Origin: Streptomyces hawaiiensis
Lineage (GTDB): Bacteria > Actinomycetota > Actinomycetes > Streptomycetales > Streptomycetaceae
Length of the DNA: 64,000 nucleotides
Reading direction: 5' to 3'
Assembly: GCF_004803895.1 (NCBI RefSeq)
Contig: NZ_CP021978.1
Location: 2,170,001-2,234,000 of the forward strand
Part shown: in pieces, positions 27,799 to 36,614 of the stretch
How the letters are laid out: each line of letters begins with the position of its first letter
Numbering within the stretch: position 1 is the stretch's first letter
Notes under the pieces: model-generated
Seen by the model: only the letters and a program-made list of their open reading frames with translations
What the model was told of the DNA's origin: nothing
Databases searched by the model: none
Position numbers and translations under genes: made by a program

Positions 27799-28886
27799 AG
27801 ATAGACCTGACGGACACCACGGCCAGCAAGGTCAACAAGGCGCTGGTGCAGGGCCGCCGGGCGATCGGCACCCCGGCGGTCGGCATGGTGCTCACGCTGG
27901 TCATCGTGACGGACGAGGAGAACGCCTACGACGCGCTGAGGGCCGCGAGCGACGCCGCGCACGAGCATCCCTCGCGCACGCTCGTGGTCATCAAGCGTGT
28001 CTCTCGCTCACCGCGCGACCGTACGCAGTCCCGCCTCGACGCGGAGGTCCGGGTCGGGGCGGACGCCGGCTCCGGCGAGACGGTGGTGCTCCGTCTGTAC
28101 GGCGAGGTCGCCGACCACGCCCAGTCGGTGGTGCTGCCGCTGCTGCTGCCGGACGCCCCGGTGGTGGTGTGGTGGCCGGTGAACGCGCCGCTCGACCCGG
28201 CGAAGGACCCCCTGGGTGCCCTCGCGCAGCGCCGCGTCACCGACACGTACGCCTCCGAGCAGCCGGTGCGGGACCTGGCCACCCGGTCCGGGACCTACAC
28301 CCCCGGTGACACGGACCTGTCCTGGACCCGCATCACGCCCTGGCGCTCCATGCTGGCGGCGGCCCTGGACCAGGTCGCCTGCGAGGTGCGGGCCGTCGAG
28401 GTGGAGGGCGAGGAGTTCAACCCGAGCTGCGAGCTGCTGGCGATGTGGCTCGCGGACCGGCTGGACGTTCCCGTGAAGCGCTCGCTGTCCAGCGGCCCCG
28501 GTCTGACGGCCGTCCGGATGGACACCAACTGCGGCCCGATCAAGCTGGACCGCGCCGACGGCTCCCTCGCGACGCTCTCCATCGAGGGCCAGCCGGACCG
28601 GGCGGTGGCGCTCAAGCGCCGGGAAACCGCCGAGCTGATGGCGGAGGAACTGCGGCGGCTGGACCCGGACGACACGTACGCGTCGGCGCTGCGGTACGGG
28701 GTGGACCGGCTGAAGTCCTCGTCGTCGGTGCTGTCGGTGCCCAAAAGTGAGGGGCGAGCAGGACTCGCCCTCCCCGCTCCCGTTGAAACGGCTGCGAAAG
28801 CACCCGCTGCGGAAGCGACGGCGCAGGCACCGGTGAGGCGGGAACCGCCCGAGCTGGAACCGGTACGGAAGGCGACGACGAAGTGA
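27795..28886 (+). CDS. opcA: Glucose-6-phosphate dehydrogenase assembly protein OpcA
   Basis: This 363-residue protein has OpcA-family landmarks PDAPVVVWWPVNAPLDP and DTDLSWTRITPWRSMLA. OpcA binds G6PDH and alters its assembly or activity in cyanobacteria and actinobacteria. The last 60 residues (Ala/Pro/Lys-rich) are low-complexity and probably disordered. The ATG overlaps the zwf stop, and its own stop overlaps pgl by 4 nt (GTGA). Confidence 0.96.
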   Translation: MKIDLTDTTASKVNKALVQGRRAIGTPAVGMVLTLVIVTDEENAYDALRAASDAAHEHPSRTLVVIKRVSRSPRDRTQSRLDAEVRVGADAGSGETVVLRLYGEVADHAQSVVLPLLLPDAPVVVWWPVNAPLDPAKDPLGALAQRRVTDTYASEQPVRDLATRSGTYTPGDTDLSWTRITPWRSMLAAALDQVACEVRAVEVEGEEFNPSCELLAMWLADRLDVPVKRSLSSGPGLTAVRMDTNCGPIKLDRADGSLATLSIEGQPDRAVALKRRETAELMAEELRRLDPDDTYASALRYGVDRLKSSSSVLSVPKSEGRAGLALPAPVETAAKAPAAEATAQAPVRREPPELEPVRKATTK

Positions 28887-29668
28887 GTACGGCACCGCAG
28901 CTGGTCGTGCACCGCGACAAGGAGCTGATGGCGCAGGCCGCGGCGGCCCGGCTGATCACCAAGATCGTGGACGCGCAGGCCTCCAGGGGCTCGGCGTCCG
29001 TGGTCCTGACGGGCGGCCGCAACGGCAACGGCCTGCTGGCCGCCCTCGCCGCGGCGCCCGCCCGGGACGCGATCGACTGGAGCCGGCTCGACCTCTGGTG
29101 GGGCGACGAGCGGTTCCTGCCCGAGGGCGACCCGGAGCGCAACGTCACCCAGGCGAGGGAGGCTCTCCTCGACTCGGTGCCGCTCGATCCGAAGCGGGTG
29201 CACGCGATGCCCGCGTCGGACGGGCCCCACGGCACCGACGTGGACGCGGCGGCGGCCGCGTACGCGGAGGAACTGGCGCGGGCGGCGAGCCCGGAGAACC
29301 ACGGTCCCGTGCCCACGTTCGACGTGCTGATGCTGGGCGTCGGACCGGACACGCATGTCGCGTCGCTGTTCCCGGAGTTGCCGGCGGTGCGTGAGACCGA
29401 CCGTACGGTCGTCGGGGTCCACGGCGCGCCCAAGCCGCCGCCGACCCGGGTGACGCTGACGTTGCCTGCGATCCGTTCGGCCCGGGAGGTGTGGCTCCTG
29501 GCTGCCGGTGAGGACAAGGCACAGGCCGCGGCGATCGCCCTCTCGGGAGCGGGCGAGATCCAGGCCCCGGCGGCCGGGGCGTACGGCCGCAGCCGGACAC
29601 TGTGGCTGCTGGACGGGCCGGCGGCTTCCCAACTGCCCCGTTCCTTGTACCCGCCGGCTTCGGCTTAG
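28883..29668 (+). CDS. pgl: 6-phosphogluconolactonase
   Basis: This 261-residue NagB-like (DevB) protein has TGGRNGNGLLAAL, the motif WWGDERFLPEGDPERNV and GVGPDTHVASLFP. It hydrolyses 6-phosphogluconolactone, the product of Zwf, and so completes the first oxidative step. The GTG at 28883 is coupled to opcA. It is the last gene of the operon; a hairpin begins 5 bp after its stop. Confidence 0.96.
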   Translation: MSTAPQLVVHRDKELMAQAAAARLITKIVDAQASRGSASVVLTGGRNGNGLLAALAAAPARDAIDWSRLDLWWGDERFLPEGDPERNVTQAREALLDSVPLDPKRVHAMPASDGPHGTDVDAAAAAYAEELARAASPENHGPVPTFDVLMLGVGPDTHVASLFPELPAVRETDRTVVGVHGAPKPPPTRVTLTLPAIRSAREVWLLAAGEDKAQAAAIALSGAGEIQAPAAGAYGRSRTLWLLDGPAASQLPRSLYPPASA

Positions 29669-29672
29669 GCGA

Positions 29673-29825
29673 CCAGGGGGCTTTGCCCCCTGGACCCTCG
29701 TGCCTTCGCCCACCCACCATCCGAAGCAGTCAGCCAGGAGGCTGGACTCGCGAGTTGCCCCCATCAAGGGCAGTTTCGGATGGCGGGTGGGCATAGGCGG
29801 GGGTCCAGGGGGCGGAGCCCCCTGG
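29673..29825. repeat. REP-like inverted repeat pair and bidirectional terminator
   Basis: Two hairpins with identical 9-bp arms (CCAGGGGGC/GCCCCCTGG; loops TTT at 29682-29684 and GGA at 29814-29816) bound the interval. They sit within larger arms of about 43 bp (29682-29725 against 29777-29818) that are inverted copies with few mismatches. The interval separates convergent pgl and the sugar permease gene and should stop transcription from both sides. Confidence 0.75.
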
Positions 29826-29842
29826 TCGTGCATCGGCAGTGC

Positions 29843-30682
29843 TTACTTCACCGACCCGGCCATGACTCCCTGCACGAAGTGCTTCTGGAACGCGAAGAAC
29901 ACGACGACAGGGACGACCAGGGACACGAACGCCCCGGGTGCCAGGACGTCGATGTTGCTTCCGAACTGCCGTATCTGGGACTGCAGTTCCACCGTCAGCG
30001 GCTGCGACGCACTGTCCGCGAACAGCAATGCCACCAGCATGTCGTTCCACACCCACAGGAACTGGAAGATGGCCAGGGAGGCGATCGCGGGCCGCCCCAC
30101 GGGCAGGATGAGCCGCGTGAAGATGCGCCATTCGCTGCCGCCGTCCATCCGCGCCGCCTCCAGCATCTCCTTCGGCATCTCGGCGAAGTAGTTCCGCAGC
30201 AGGAACACCGCGAAGGGAAGACCGTAGGCCACGTGGAAGAGCACGACACCGGGGATCGTGCCGAACAGGCCCAGCTGCCCGAAGAGTTTGGCGACCGGCA
30301 GCAGACCGATCTGCACGGGCACCACCAGCAGCGCGACCACGACCAGGAAGATCGCCTCCCGCCCGGGGAAGTCCAGCCACGCGAAGGCATAGCCAGCGAG
30401 CGCCGCGACGACCACGACCAGCACCGTCGTCGGCACCGAGATCAGCACCGTGTTCCAGAACGCCTGCGTGATCCCGGCGTTCCCCAGCAGCGACGAGTAG
30501 TTGTCGAAGGACAGCTGCCCGGGGCTGGAGAACACCGTCCACCAGCCGCCCTTCGCCGTGTCCTCGGCGGACCGCAGCGAGGAGAGGAACAGCCCGGCCA
30601 GGGGCGTCATCCACACCAGGCCGGTCACCACGAGGAAGGCCTGGACGGCCCCGTTGCCCAACCCGCGCCGAATCACGTTCAT
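29843..30682 (-). CDS. Carbohydrate ABC transporter permease (MalG type)
   Basis: The 279-residue protein has six membrane segments and the cytoplasmic EAA loop EAARMDGGSEWRIFTRLILP that docks the ATPase. It is the second permease of a sugar importer. The ATG at 30682 overlaps the stop of the first permease by 4 nt. It is the last gene of an operon with no ATPase gene, so it probably uses a shared ATPase such as MsiK encoded elsewhere. It ends at the REP-like terminator. Confidence 0.94.
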   Translation of the reverse strand: MNVIRRGLGNGAVQAFLVVTGLVWMTPLAGLFLSSLRSAEDTAKGGWWTVFSSPGQLSFDNYSSLLGNAGITQAFWNTVLISVPTTVLVVVVAALAGYAFAWLDFPGREAIFLVVVALLVVPVQIGLLPVAKLFGQLGLFGTIPGVVLFHVAYGLPFAVFLLRNYFAEMPKEMLEAARMDGGSEWRIFTRLILPVGRPAIASLAIFQFLWVWNDMLVALLFADSASQPLTVELQSQIRQFGSNIDVLAPGAFVSLVVPVVVFFAFQKHFVQGVMAGSVK

Positions 30683-32040
30683 CGCTGGCTCCTTCGGAAG
30701 CGGCGGACGTTGAACACCATGGCCGGGACGACCAGCAGCAGGAGCAGCACGCCCAGCGCGCTGCCGAGCCCCTGGTTGTTGCCGCCGCCGAACGACACCA
30801 GCCACATCTGCGTCGCGAGCACGGTCGCGTCCTCCTGCACGGGCCCGGGCGCGATGATGTAGACGAGGTCGAAGACCTTCATCACGTTGATGACGAGGGT
30901 GATGAACACGACCGACAGGACGGGTGCCAGCAGCGGCACCGTGATCCGGCGGAAGATCTGCCACTCGTTCGCGCCGTCCATCCGTGCCGCCTCCAGGGCG
31001 TCCCGCGGCAGCGTCGACAGTCCCGCGCCGATCAGCACCATGGCGAAGCCGGTCCAGATCCACAGGTAGGCGCCGATGATCGCCGGGGTGACCAGCGCCG
31101 GCCCGAGCCAGGAGACACCCTCGTAGGGCTGGGCGAAGTTGGACGACGGCAGTCTCACCTCGTAGGAGCCGGGTTCGAGTCCCTCGAAGCGGAAGGAGCC
31201 GTCGGCGGCCGTGGCGGTCGAGGCGATCTGCTTGCCGTCGCGGACCGCCTCGACCTTCATCTCGGGCAGTCCGCTCTCCCGCCGGTCGACCTTGCCCTGT
31301 TCCCCTCCCCCGCCGGGCGTGAAGTCCAGGTAGACGACGCCGCGCAGTTCGTCGGCGGCGGCCTTCTGTCCCGCCGCCGTGTACGCGGGCTCGGCACCGC
31401 CCGGCAGGTCGCCGGGCCGCACGCCGACGAGGCCCAGCGCCACCGCGTCCCCGGGCGACACGCTCGTGCTCGTGCGGTACGAGCCGTCCTTGTCCTTGGT
31501 CAGGCTCTGCCCGTCACGCGCCCGGGCCGTCGGATAGGAGGACTGCGCCTTGAAGGCGTCGTGGACGGAGACCACCGCGGCGTTGAGCACGCCCTTGTCG
31601 GGGTCCTCGTCGTAGGCGAGGCGGAAGATGATGCCGGCGGCGAGGAAGGAGACCGCCATCGGCATGAAGAGGAGCAGCTTGAAGGCCGTGGCCCAGCGGA
31701 CCTTCTCCACCAGCACGGCGAGGATCAGCCCGAGGCCGGTGAGCAGGGCCGGGGCGATGACGACCCAGATGGCGGTGTTGCGGACGGCCTTGAGGGTCGC
31801 CGGGTCGCGGAACATCTCGGTGTAGTTGTCGCCGCCGACGAAGCTCGTGCCGGAGGCGTCGAAGAAGCTGCGGCCGATGCTGAACAGCACGGGGTAGACG
31901 ACGAGCGCGCCGAGCAGCAGCAGCGCGGGCAGCACGAACAGCAGGGCAATGATCTTCCCGCGCCGGCGCAGTCGCCGGGTGCGGTCGGCCACCGGGCCGG
32001 GCGGTGGGGAGCTCGTCTCTTTCACGAGGGTCGCTGTCAT
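30679..32040 (-). CDS. Carbohydrate ABC transporter permease (MalF type) with large TM3-TM4 insertion
   Basis: The protein has 453 residues, about 140 more than usual Gram-positive MalF-type permeases. Membrane segments lie near 30-56, 89-112, 118-142, 315-340, 366-390 and 425-445, with the EAA loop EAARMDGANEWQIFRRITVP at about 350-369. The extra stretch (about 155-312) sits outside the membrane between TM3 and TM4. It includes VEAVRDGKQIASTATAADG and FRFEGLEPGSYEVRLP, typical of prealbumin/SdrD B-like beta-sandwich domains. E. coli MalF carries its P2 Ig-like loop at the same place. The first gene overlap (ATGA) is with malG. Confidence 0.9.
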   Translation of the reverse strand: MTATLVKETSSPPPGPVADRTRRLRRRGKIIALLFVLPALLLLGALVVYPVLFSIGRSFFDASGTSFVGGDNYTEMFRDPATLKAVRNTAIWVVIAPALLTGLGLILAVLVEKVRWATAFKLLLFMPMAVSFLAAGIIFRLAYDEDPDKGVLNAAVVSVHDAFKAQSSYPTARARDGQSLTKDKDGSYRTSTSVSPGDAVALGLVGVRPGDLPGGAEPAYTAAGQKAAADELRGVVYLDFTPGGGGEQGKVDRRESGLPEMKVEAVRDGKQIASTATAADGSFRFEGLEPGSYEVRLPSSNFAQPYEGVSWLGPALVTPAIIGAYLWIWTGFAMVLIGAGLSTLPRDALEAARMDGANEWQIFRRITVPLLAPVLSVVFITLVINVMKVFDLVYIIAPGPVQEDATVLATQMWLVSFGGGNNQGLGSALGVLLLLLVVPAMVFNVRRFRRSQR

Positions 32041-32046
32041 GGCGTA

Positions 32047-33372
32047 TCAGTCCTGGTACGCCTTGGCCGCCGCGGCCTCCAGCTTCGCCGCGGTGCCCTT
32101 CGGGTCGGAGGGGTCGCGCAGGAAGTCCTGGAGCAGCTTCCACTCGCCGGTGCCCTTCGTGCCGCCGAAGGCCGCCGGGGCCTGGTCGGACATGTCGAAG
32201 CGGACGGAGTCGCCGGCGTCGACGAGGGACTTGGCGGTGGCGCGGGTGACGTCGTCGCCGTAGGAGGCGAGGTCGAGCTTCTTGTTCGGGGAGAGGAAGC
32301 CGCCCGCCTCGGCCCACACGGCGGAGGCCTCGGGGGTCGCGAGGTACTCCAGGAGGGCCTGGGCGGCCTTCTGGTTCTTGCCGTCCTTGAGGACGACGGC
32401 GGCGTCACCGCCGCTGACGACCGGTGCCTCTCCGCCGCCGACCGCCGGGAACGGGAAGAAGTTCGCGTCCTGGCCGACCTTCTTGCCGAACTGGTCCTTG
32501 GCGACACCGGCGACGAAGTCACCCTCGTAGACCATGCCGGCCTCGGGCTCCGGGCCGAACACCTTCTCGACGGAGCCGGGGAAGTCGGTGTTCAGGGCGC
32601 CCTTCTGTCCGCCGGCGATGAGCTGCTTGTCCTTGAAGAGCTTGCCGAGGGTGGTGAGGGCGTCGACGACGGACGCGTCGGTCCACTTCAGTTCGTGGGC
32701 GGCGAGAGCGTCGTACTTCTCGGGTCCGGCCTGGGAGAGGTAGACGTTCTCGAACCAGTCGGTGAGGGTCCAGCCGTCCTGTCCGGCCACAGAGAACGCG
32801 GCGAGGCCGGAGTCGGACACGGTCTGCCCGGCCTTGAGCATCTCGTCGTAGCTCTTCGGGGGCTTGACGCCGGCCTGTTCGAGGGCGTCGGGGCTGTACC
32901 AGACGGTCGACTTGTGGGCGGCCTTGAAGTACAGGCCGTAGAGGGTGCCGTCGACGCTGCCGTACTTCTTCCACACGGGGGCGTAGCCGGCGTCAACGGC
33001 CTGCTCGGTCTTCTTCGACAGCGGCTTGAGCCAGCCCTTCTGCGCGAACTGCTTGAGCACGCCGACCTGCGGGACCATCACGACGTCGGGGGCGTTGCCA
33101 CCCTCGATCTTGCTCCCGACGACGGTGGAGACGTTGTCGCCGGTGGACGTGAACTGCGTCTTGGCGCCGGTCTTCTCGGTGAAGGCGTCCAGCACCTTCT
33201 GGAAGTTCTTCTGCTCGGTGCCGGACCAGACCCCGGCCACGGTGATCGACTGGCCGCTGAGCGCCTTGTCGCCGCCGCCGGCGGAGACGGGTCCGCCGCC
33301 GCAGGCGGTCGCGCCGAGCGCCAGGACGAGGGCGGTGCAGCCGGTGAGCAGGGTGGTACGTCGTCGCATCAT
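32047..33372 (-). CDS. Sugar ABC transporter substrate-binding lipoprotein
   Basis: The 441-residue extracellular solute-binding protein of family 1 has a lipoprotein signal peptide with lipid-anchor Cys24 (ALGATACGG). Binding-protein features are SKIEGGNAPDVVMVPQVGVL and GMVYEGDFVAG. It should deliver oligosaccharides, probably alpha-glucosides given the neighbouring glucosidase, to the two permeases. Two ATGs in tandem (33372, 33369) are possible starts, with GAAGGG upstream. The gap to the permease gene is 6 bp. Confidence 0.94.
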   Translation of the reverse strand: MMRRRTTLLTGCTALVLALGATACGGGPVSAGGGDKALSGQSITVAGVWSGTEQKNFQKVLDAFTEKTGAKTQFTSTGDNVSTVVGSKIEGGNAPDVVMVPQVGVLKQFAQKGWLKPLSKKTEQAVDAGYAPVWKKYGSVDGTLYGLYFKAAHKSTVWYSPDALEQAGVKPPKSYDEMLKAGQTVSDSGLAAFSVAGQDGWTLTDWFENVYLSQAGPEKYDALAAHELKWTDASVVDALTTLGKLFKDKQLIAGGQKGALNTDFPGSVEKVFGPEPEAGMVYEGDFVAGVAKDQFGKKVGQDANFFPFPAVGGGEAPVVSGGDAAVVLKDGKNQKAAQALLEYLATPEASAVWAEAGGFLSPNKKLDLASYGDDVTRATAKSLVDAGDSVRFDMSDQAPAAFGGTKGTGEWKLLQDFLRDPSDPKGTAAKLEAAAAKAYQD

Positions 33373-33409
33373 CGTTGATGTCCCTTCGGGGGAGTTGGCT
33401 TGCGGAGGT

Positions 33410-35068
33410 TCAGGTACGGATCCACCAGGCGGCCGTCGAGCCGGAGAGCACTCCGAGCGGGCAGGGGCCGCTGGCGAGCAGGGGGGAGCCGGAGACCGGC
33501 GCGGGGGTGGGGGCGGTACCGAAGTTGACGGCGCAGACCAGGTCGTCGCCGCGTTCGAAGGCCAGGACGCCGGGCGGGGCGTCCAGCCAGCGCAGCGTGC
33601 CCTCGCCCAACTGGGGTAGCTGGGCTCGCAGTTGCAGGCCGTCGCGGTACAGGTGCCAGAAGGAGCGGGTGTCGGCGAGGGCGCGGTCGGTGGCGTACTC
33701 GGCGAAGTACTCCGGCTGCGGCAGCCACGGCTTGGCGCTCTCCACTCCCGGGGTGAAGCCGAACGGTGAGGCCTGGCCCGACCAGGGCAGCGGCACCCGG
33801 CAGCCGTCGCGGATGCGGGCCCGGCTGCCGGTGCGGCGGAAGATCGGGTCGGTGAGCACGTCGTCGGGCAGGTCCACGACCTCGGGCAGTCCGAGCTCCT
33901 CGCCCTGGTAGATGTAGGCGGCTCCGGGCAGCGCCAGCATCAGCAGCGCGGCGGCGCGGGCACGGGCGGCTCCGAGACCGTGGCCCTCGGTGGCGGGTTC
34001 GCCGTAGCGGGTGACGGTGCGGACCTGGTCGTGGTTGTTGAGGACCCAGGTGACGGTCGAGCCGGTCCCGGCGATGTCCTGCATGGCCTCCGAGATGACC
34101 TTCTGGAAGGCGTCGGCGTCCCAGGAGGCGCTGAGCAGGTCGAAGAAGAAGGCCTGGTGCAGCTCGTCGGGGCGGACGTACTGCGCGTGCTCGCGGGCGG
34201 TCGGGACGGACACCTCGCCGACGAGGAGGCGTTCGCAGCCGTCCCGCTCGGTGTACTCCTCGCATATGGAGCGCCAGCGGCGCCACACGTCGTGCACCTC
34301 GGGCTGGTTCCAGGCGAGCGGGTTGACCGAGTCGCGGGTGCGGGCGTCGGCCTCCGGGTCGTCGGAGTCGGGCAGCTCGGGGTGCTTGAAGAGGCCGGCG
34401 GCGACGTCGATGCGGAAGCCGTCGATGCCCCGGTCCAGCCAGAAGCGCAGGACCCGGTCGAACTCGGCGCCGGTCTCGGGGTCGCGCCAGTTCCAGTCGG
34501 GCTGCTCGGGCGCGAACATGTGCAGGTACCACTGGCCGGGCGTCCCGTCCGGTTCGGTCACCCGGCTCCAGGCGGGGCCGCCGAACATGGAGTGCCAGTT
34601 GTTGGGCGGCTCGGCGCCGTCCGGGCCGCGGCCGTCGGCGAAGTGGAAGCGGGCCCGGGCCGGAGAGCCGGCGGGCGCGGCGAGCGCCTCGCGGAACCAG
34701 GGGTGCTCGCTGGAGCAGTGGTTCGGGACGATGTCGAGCAGCACCTTGATGCCGAGCCGCCGCGCGGCCCCGACCAGCTGGTCGAACTCTCCGAGGTCGC
34801 CGAAGAGCGGGTCGACGTCGCAGTAGTCGGCCACGTCGTAGCCGTGGTCGTGCTGCGGCGAGGGATAGAAGGGGCTCAGCCAGATCCCGTCGACGCCGAG
34901 CTTCTTGAGGTACGGCAGTCCGGCCCGGACGCCGGCGAGGTCGCCGATGCCGTCGCCGGTGCTGTCGAGGAAGCTGCGGACGTACACCTGATAGATCACT
35001 GCGTCACGCCACCAGTGGTGCCTGTTCAACCCATCGACCTGTCTCTGAGGAGGGCAGCGGTTATGCAT
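33410..35068 (-). CDS. GH13 alpha-glucosidase
   Basis: The 552-residue enzyme has all GH13 regions: DIVPNH (113-118), GFRIDVAAG with nucleophile Asp221, LLVGEVSV with acid/base Glu285, and NNHDQVR with Asp347. The QPDWNW motif (189-194) places it near the oligo-1,6-glucosidase/alpha-glucosidase subfamilies. There is no signal peptide, so it cleaves imported alpha-glucosides in the cytoplasm. The start is uncertain: ATG 35068 has no ribosome-binding site; a TTG at 35029 would begin just before the conserved HHWWRDAVIYQVY. It precedes the binding-protein gene by 37 bp in the same operon. Confidence 0.93.
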   Translation of the reverse strand: MHNRCPPQRQVDGLNRHHWWRDAVIYQVYVRSFLDSTGDGIGDLAGVRAGLPYLKKLGVDGIWLSPFYPSPQHDHGYDVADYCDVDPLFGDLGEFDQLVGAARRLGIKVLLDIVPNHCSSEHPWFREALAAPAGSPARARFHFADGRGPDGAEPPNNWHSMFGGPAWSRVTEPDGTPGQWYLHMFAPEQPDWNWRDPETGAEFDRVLRFWLDRGIDGFRIDVAAGLFKHPELPDSDDPEADARTRDSVNPLAWNQPEVHDVWRRWRSICEEYTERDGCERLLVGEVSVPTAREHAQYVRPDELHQAFFFDLLSASWDADAFQKVISEAMQDIAGTGSTVTWVLNNHDQVRTVTRYGEPATEGHGLGAARARAAALLMLALPGAAYIYQGEELGLPEVVDLPDDVLTDPIFRRTGSRARIRDGCRVPLPWSGQASPFGFTPGVESAKPWLPQPEYFAEYATDRALADTRSFWHLYRDGLQLRAQLPQLGEGTLRWLDAPPGVLAFERGDDLVCAVNFGTAPTPAPVSGSPLLASGPCPLGVLSGSTAAWWIRT

Positions 35069-35182
35069 GCATGTTAAGTAGGCGTGTCGAGAGGGTGTCA
35101 ATGAAAAGGCAGAAGCTACCGACAGGTTGAGGCGCCATACCGGGACTTATCGGGTGCAATAAAGCAAGATGAGACCCCGGCG

Positions 35183-35197
35183 TTACCTAACAAGTAA
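35183..35197. promoter_or_regulatory. PadR-like operator, copy 2
   Basis: The minus strand reads TTACTTGTTAGGTAA, a dyad matching 12 of 15 positions of the site at 36549-36563. It lies 115 bp upstream of the GH13 start in the 152-bp gap after the second binding-protein gene. Confidence 0.55.
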
Positions 35198-35220
35198 GTA
35201 GCAGGGGGCTGCCGAGCGCG

Positions 35221-36492
35221 CTAGCGACGCGAGATGAGCGCGAGCTCTCGCGCCAGCCGCCGCACCGCCGCGGCGGGCGTCTGGTGCCCCGCCATCGCGT
35301 CGTGCACGACCGCCTGCACGACCAGGCTGACCTGGTCGTAGCGCGGGCTCTTGGGACGCGGCTCGGCCGCGAGCACACTCGTCCGCAGGGTCGGCAGGTA
35401 CGGGAACCTGCGGATGAGCGCGGGGTCCTCGTAGAGGCCGGCCCGGACGGGCGGCAGCGCGCCCCGGGTGAGGACCTGGCGCTGGACGCGCTCACTGGTC
35501 AGGTACGCGATCAGGCGGGCCGCCGAGTCGGGGTGCCGCGTGTGCGCGCTGACAGCCAGGTTGGAGCCGCCCAGGACGCTCGTACCCGGCCCGTCGGGCC
35601 CGGGAAGCGGAACGGCGCCGACCTTCCCGGCGACCTTCGAACCGGGGGCGGAGGCACCGACGTAGGCGTACGGCCAGTTCCGCAGGAAGAGCAGCCGGCC
35701 GTCCTGGAAGGCCTGCTTGGACTCCTCCTCCTTGTACGTCAGCGCTTCCCTGGCGATCCAGCCCTCGCGCACTCCGCGCGCCAGGAACCCGATGCCCTCA
35801 CGGGCCGCCGCCGAGTCGACGGTGACGCGCTCGCCCTCGTCGCCGAGGATCGAGCCGCCCGCCGAGTAGACGGCCTCGGCCGCGTTCACGGTGAGGCCCT
35901 CGTACGGCAGGAACTGTCCGGCGTAGCCGTCCAGGCCGTGCTTCGGGGCGATGGTCTTCGCGTACCGCTCCAGCTCCGCCCAGGTGCGCGGCGGCTCGAC
36001 GCCCTCCTTCGCGAGGACGTCCTTGCGGTAGAGGAGCAGGCCGGCGTTGGTGACGTAGGGGACGGCGTAGAGCTGCCCGTCGTAGGTCGCCGTGTCCACG
36101 ACCGGCTGAAGGAAGGTCTTCAAGGGGAAGCGGTCCCTGGGCAGGGGCCTGATCCAGCCCGCCGCGGCGAACTCCGGGGTCCAGTTGACGTCGATGTTGA
36201 GCACGTCGAACCGGCTGCGGTCGCCGTCGCGCAGGTCGGTGACCATCTGCGCCTGGGTCTCGTCGGCCGAGTCCGGCAACTCGACGAGGGTGACTTTCTC
36301 GCCGGGATGGGTACGATTCCAGCCCTCCAGCAGAGGACCCAGGTAGCCGGTGAGGTCTCCGGCGGTGGCCAGGGTGAGGGGGCCGCGGCCGCCCTCCGAG
36401 GGCTCGCCCGCCTGCGCTCCGGCGGCGACGTAGCCGGTCAGAACCACGACGAGAACGAGAAGGCCCCTACCCGCGGCATGGATCCACCGCAT
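35221..36492 (-). CDS. Second sugar ABC substrate-binding protein (not lipidated)
   Basis: The 423-residue solute-binding protein of family 1 has an N-terminal membrane/signal segment (RGLLVLVVVLTGYVAAGAQA) with no lipobox Cys, so it is either secreted or anchored by the uncleaved helix. Binding-protein motifs include LYAVPYVTNAGLLLYRKDVL, SVLGGSNLAVSAHTRHPD and AARLIAYLTSERVQ, as in trehalose/maltose-type proteins. It lies upstream of the GH13 and permease genes and may serve the same permeases. The ATG at 36492 has GGGAGG 7 nt upstream. A PadR-like operator lies about 55 bp upstream. Confidence 0.88.
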   Translation of the reverse strand: MRWIHAAGRGLLVLVVVLTGYVAAGAQAGEPSEGGRGPLTLATAGDLTGYLGPLLEGWNRTHPGEKVTLVELPDSADETQAQMVTDLRDGDRSRFDVLNIDVNWTPEFAAAGWIRPLPRDRFPLKTFLQPVVDTATYDGQLYAVPYVTNAGLLLYRKDVLAKEGVEPPRTWAELERYAKTIAPKHGLDGYAGQFLPYEGLTVNAAEAVYSAGGSILGDEGERVTVDSAAAREGIGFLARGVREGWIAREALTYKEEESKQAFQDGRLLFLRNWPYAYVGASAPGSKVAGKVGAVPLPGPDGPGTSVLGGSNLAVSAHTRHPDSAARLIAYLTSERVQRQVLTRGALPPVRAGLYEDPALIRRFPYLPTLRTSVLAAEPRPKSPRYDQVSLVVQAVVHDAMAGHQTPAAAVRRLARELALISRR

Positions 36493-36548
36493 AGGTTCCT
36501 CCCTGTACACCGGCGCTGGGCACCCTTGCCCGGAATCAGAGGCCATGT

Positions 36549-36563
36549 ATACCTGTTAGGTAT
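36549..36563. promoter_or_regulatory. PadR-like operator, copy 1
   Basis: ATACCT-GTT-AGGTAT is a perfect 15-bp dyad in the 122-bp gap between the divergent binding-protein and padR genes. It is positioned to control both. Confidence 0.65.
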
Positions 36564-36614
36564 GGGCGATACTAGGGCCTGGAGCACATTGGACCGGACA
36601 GGAGGACTGCACGC

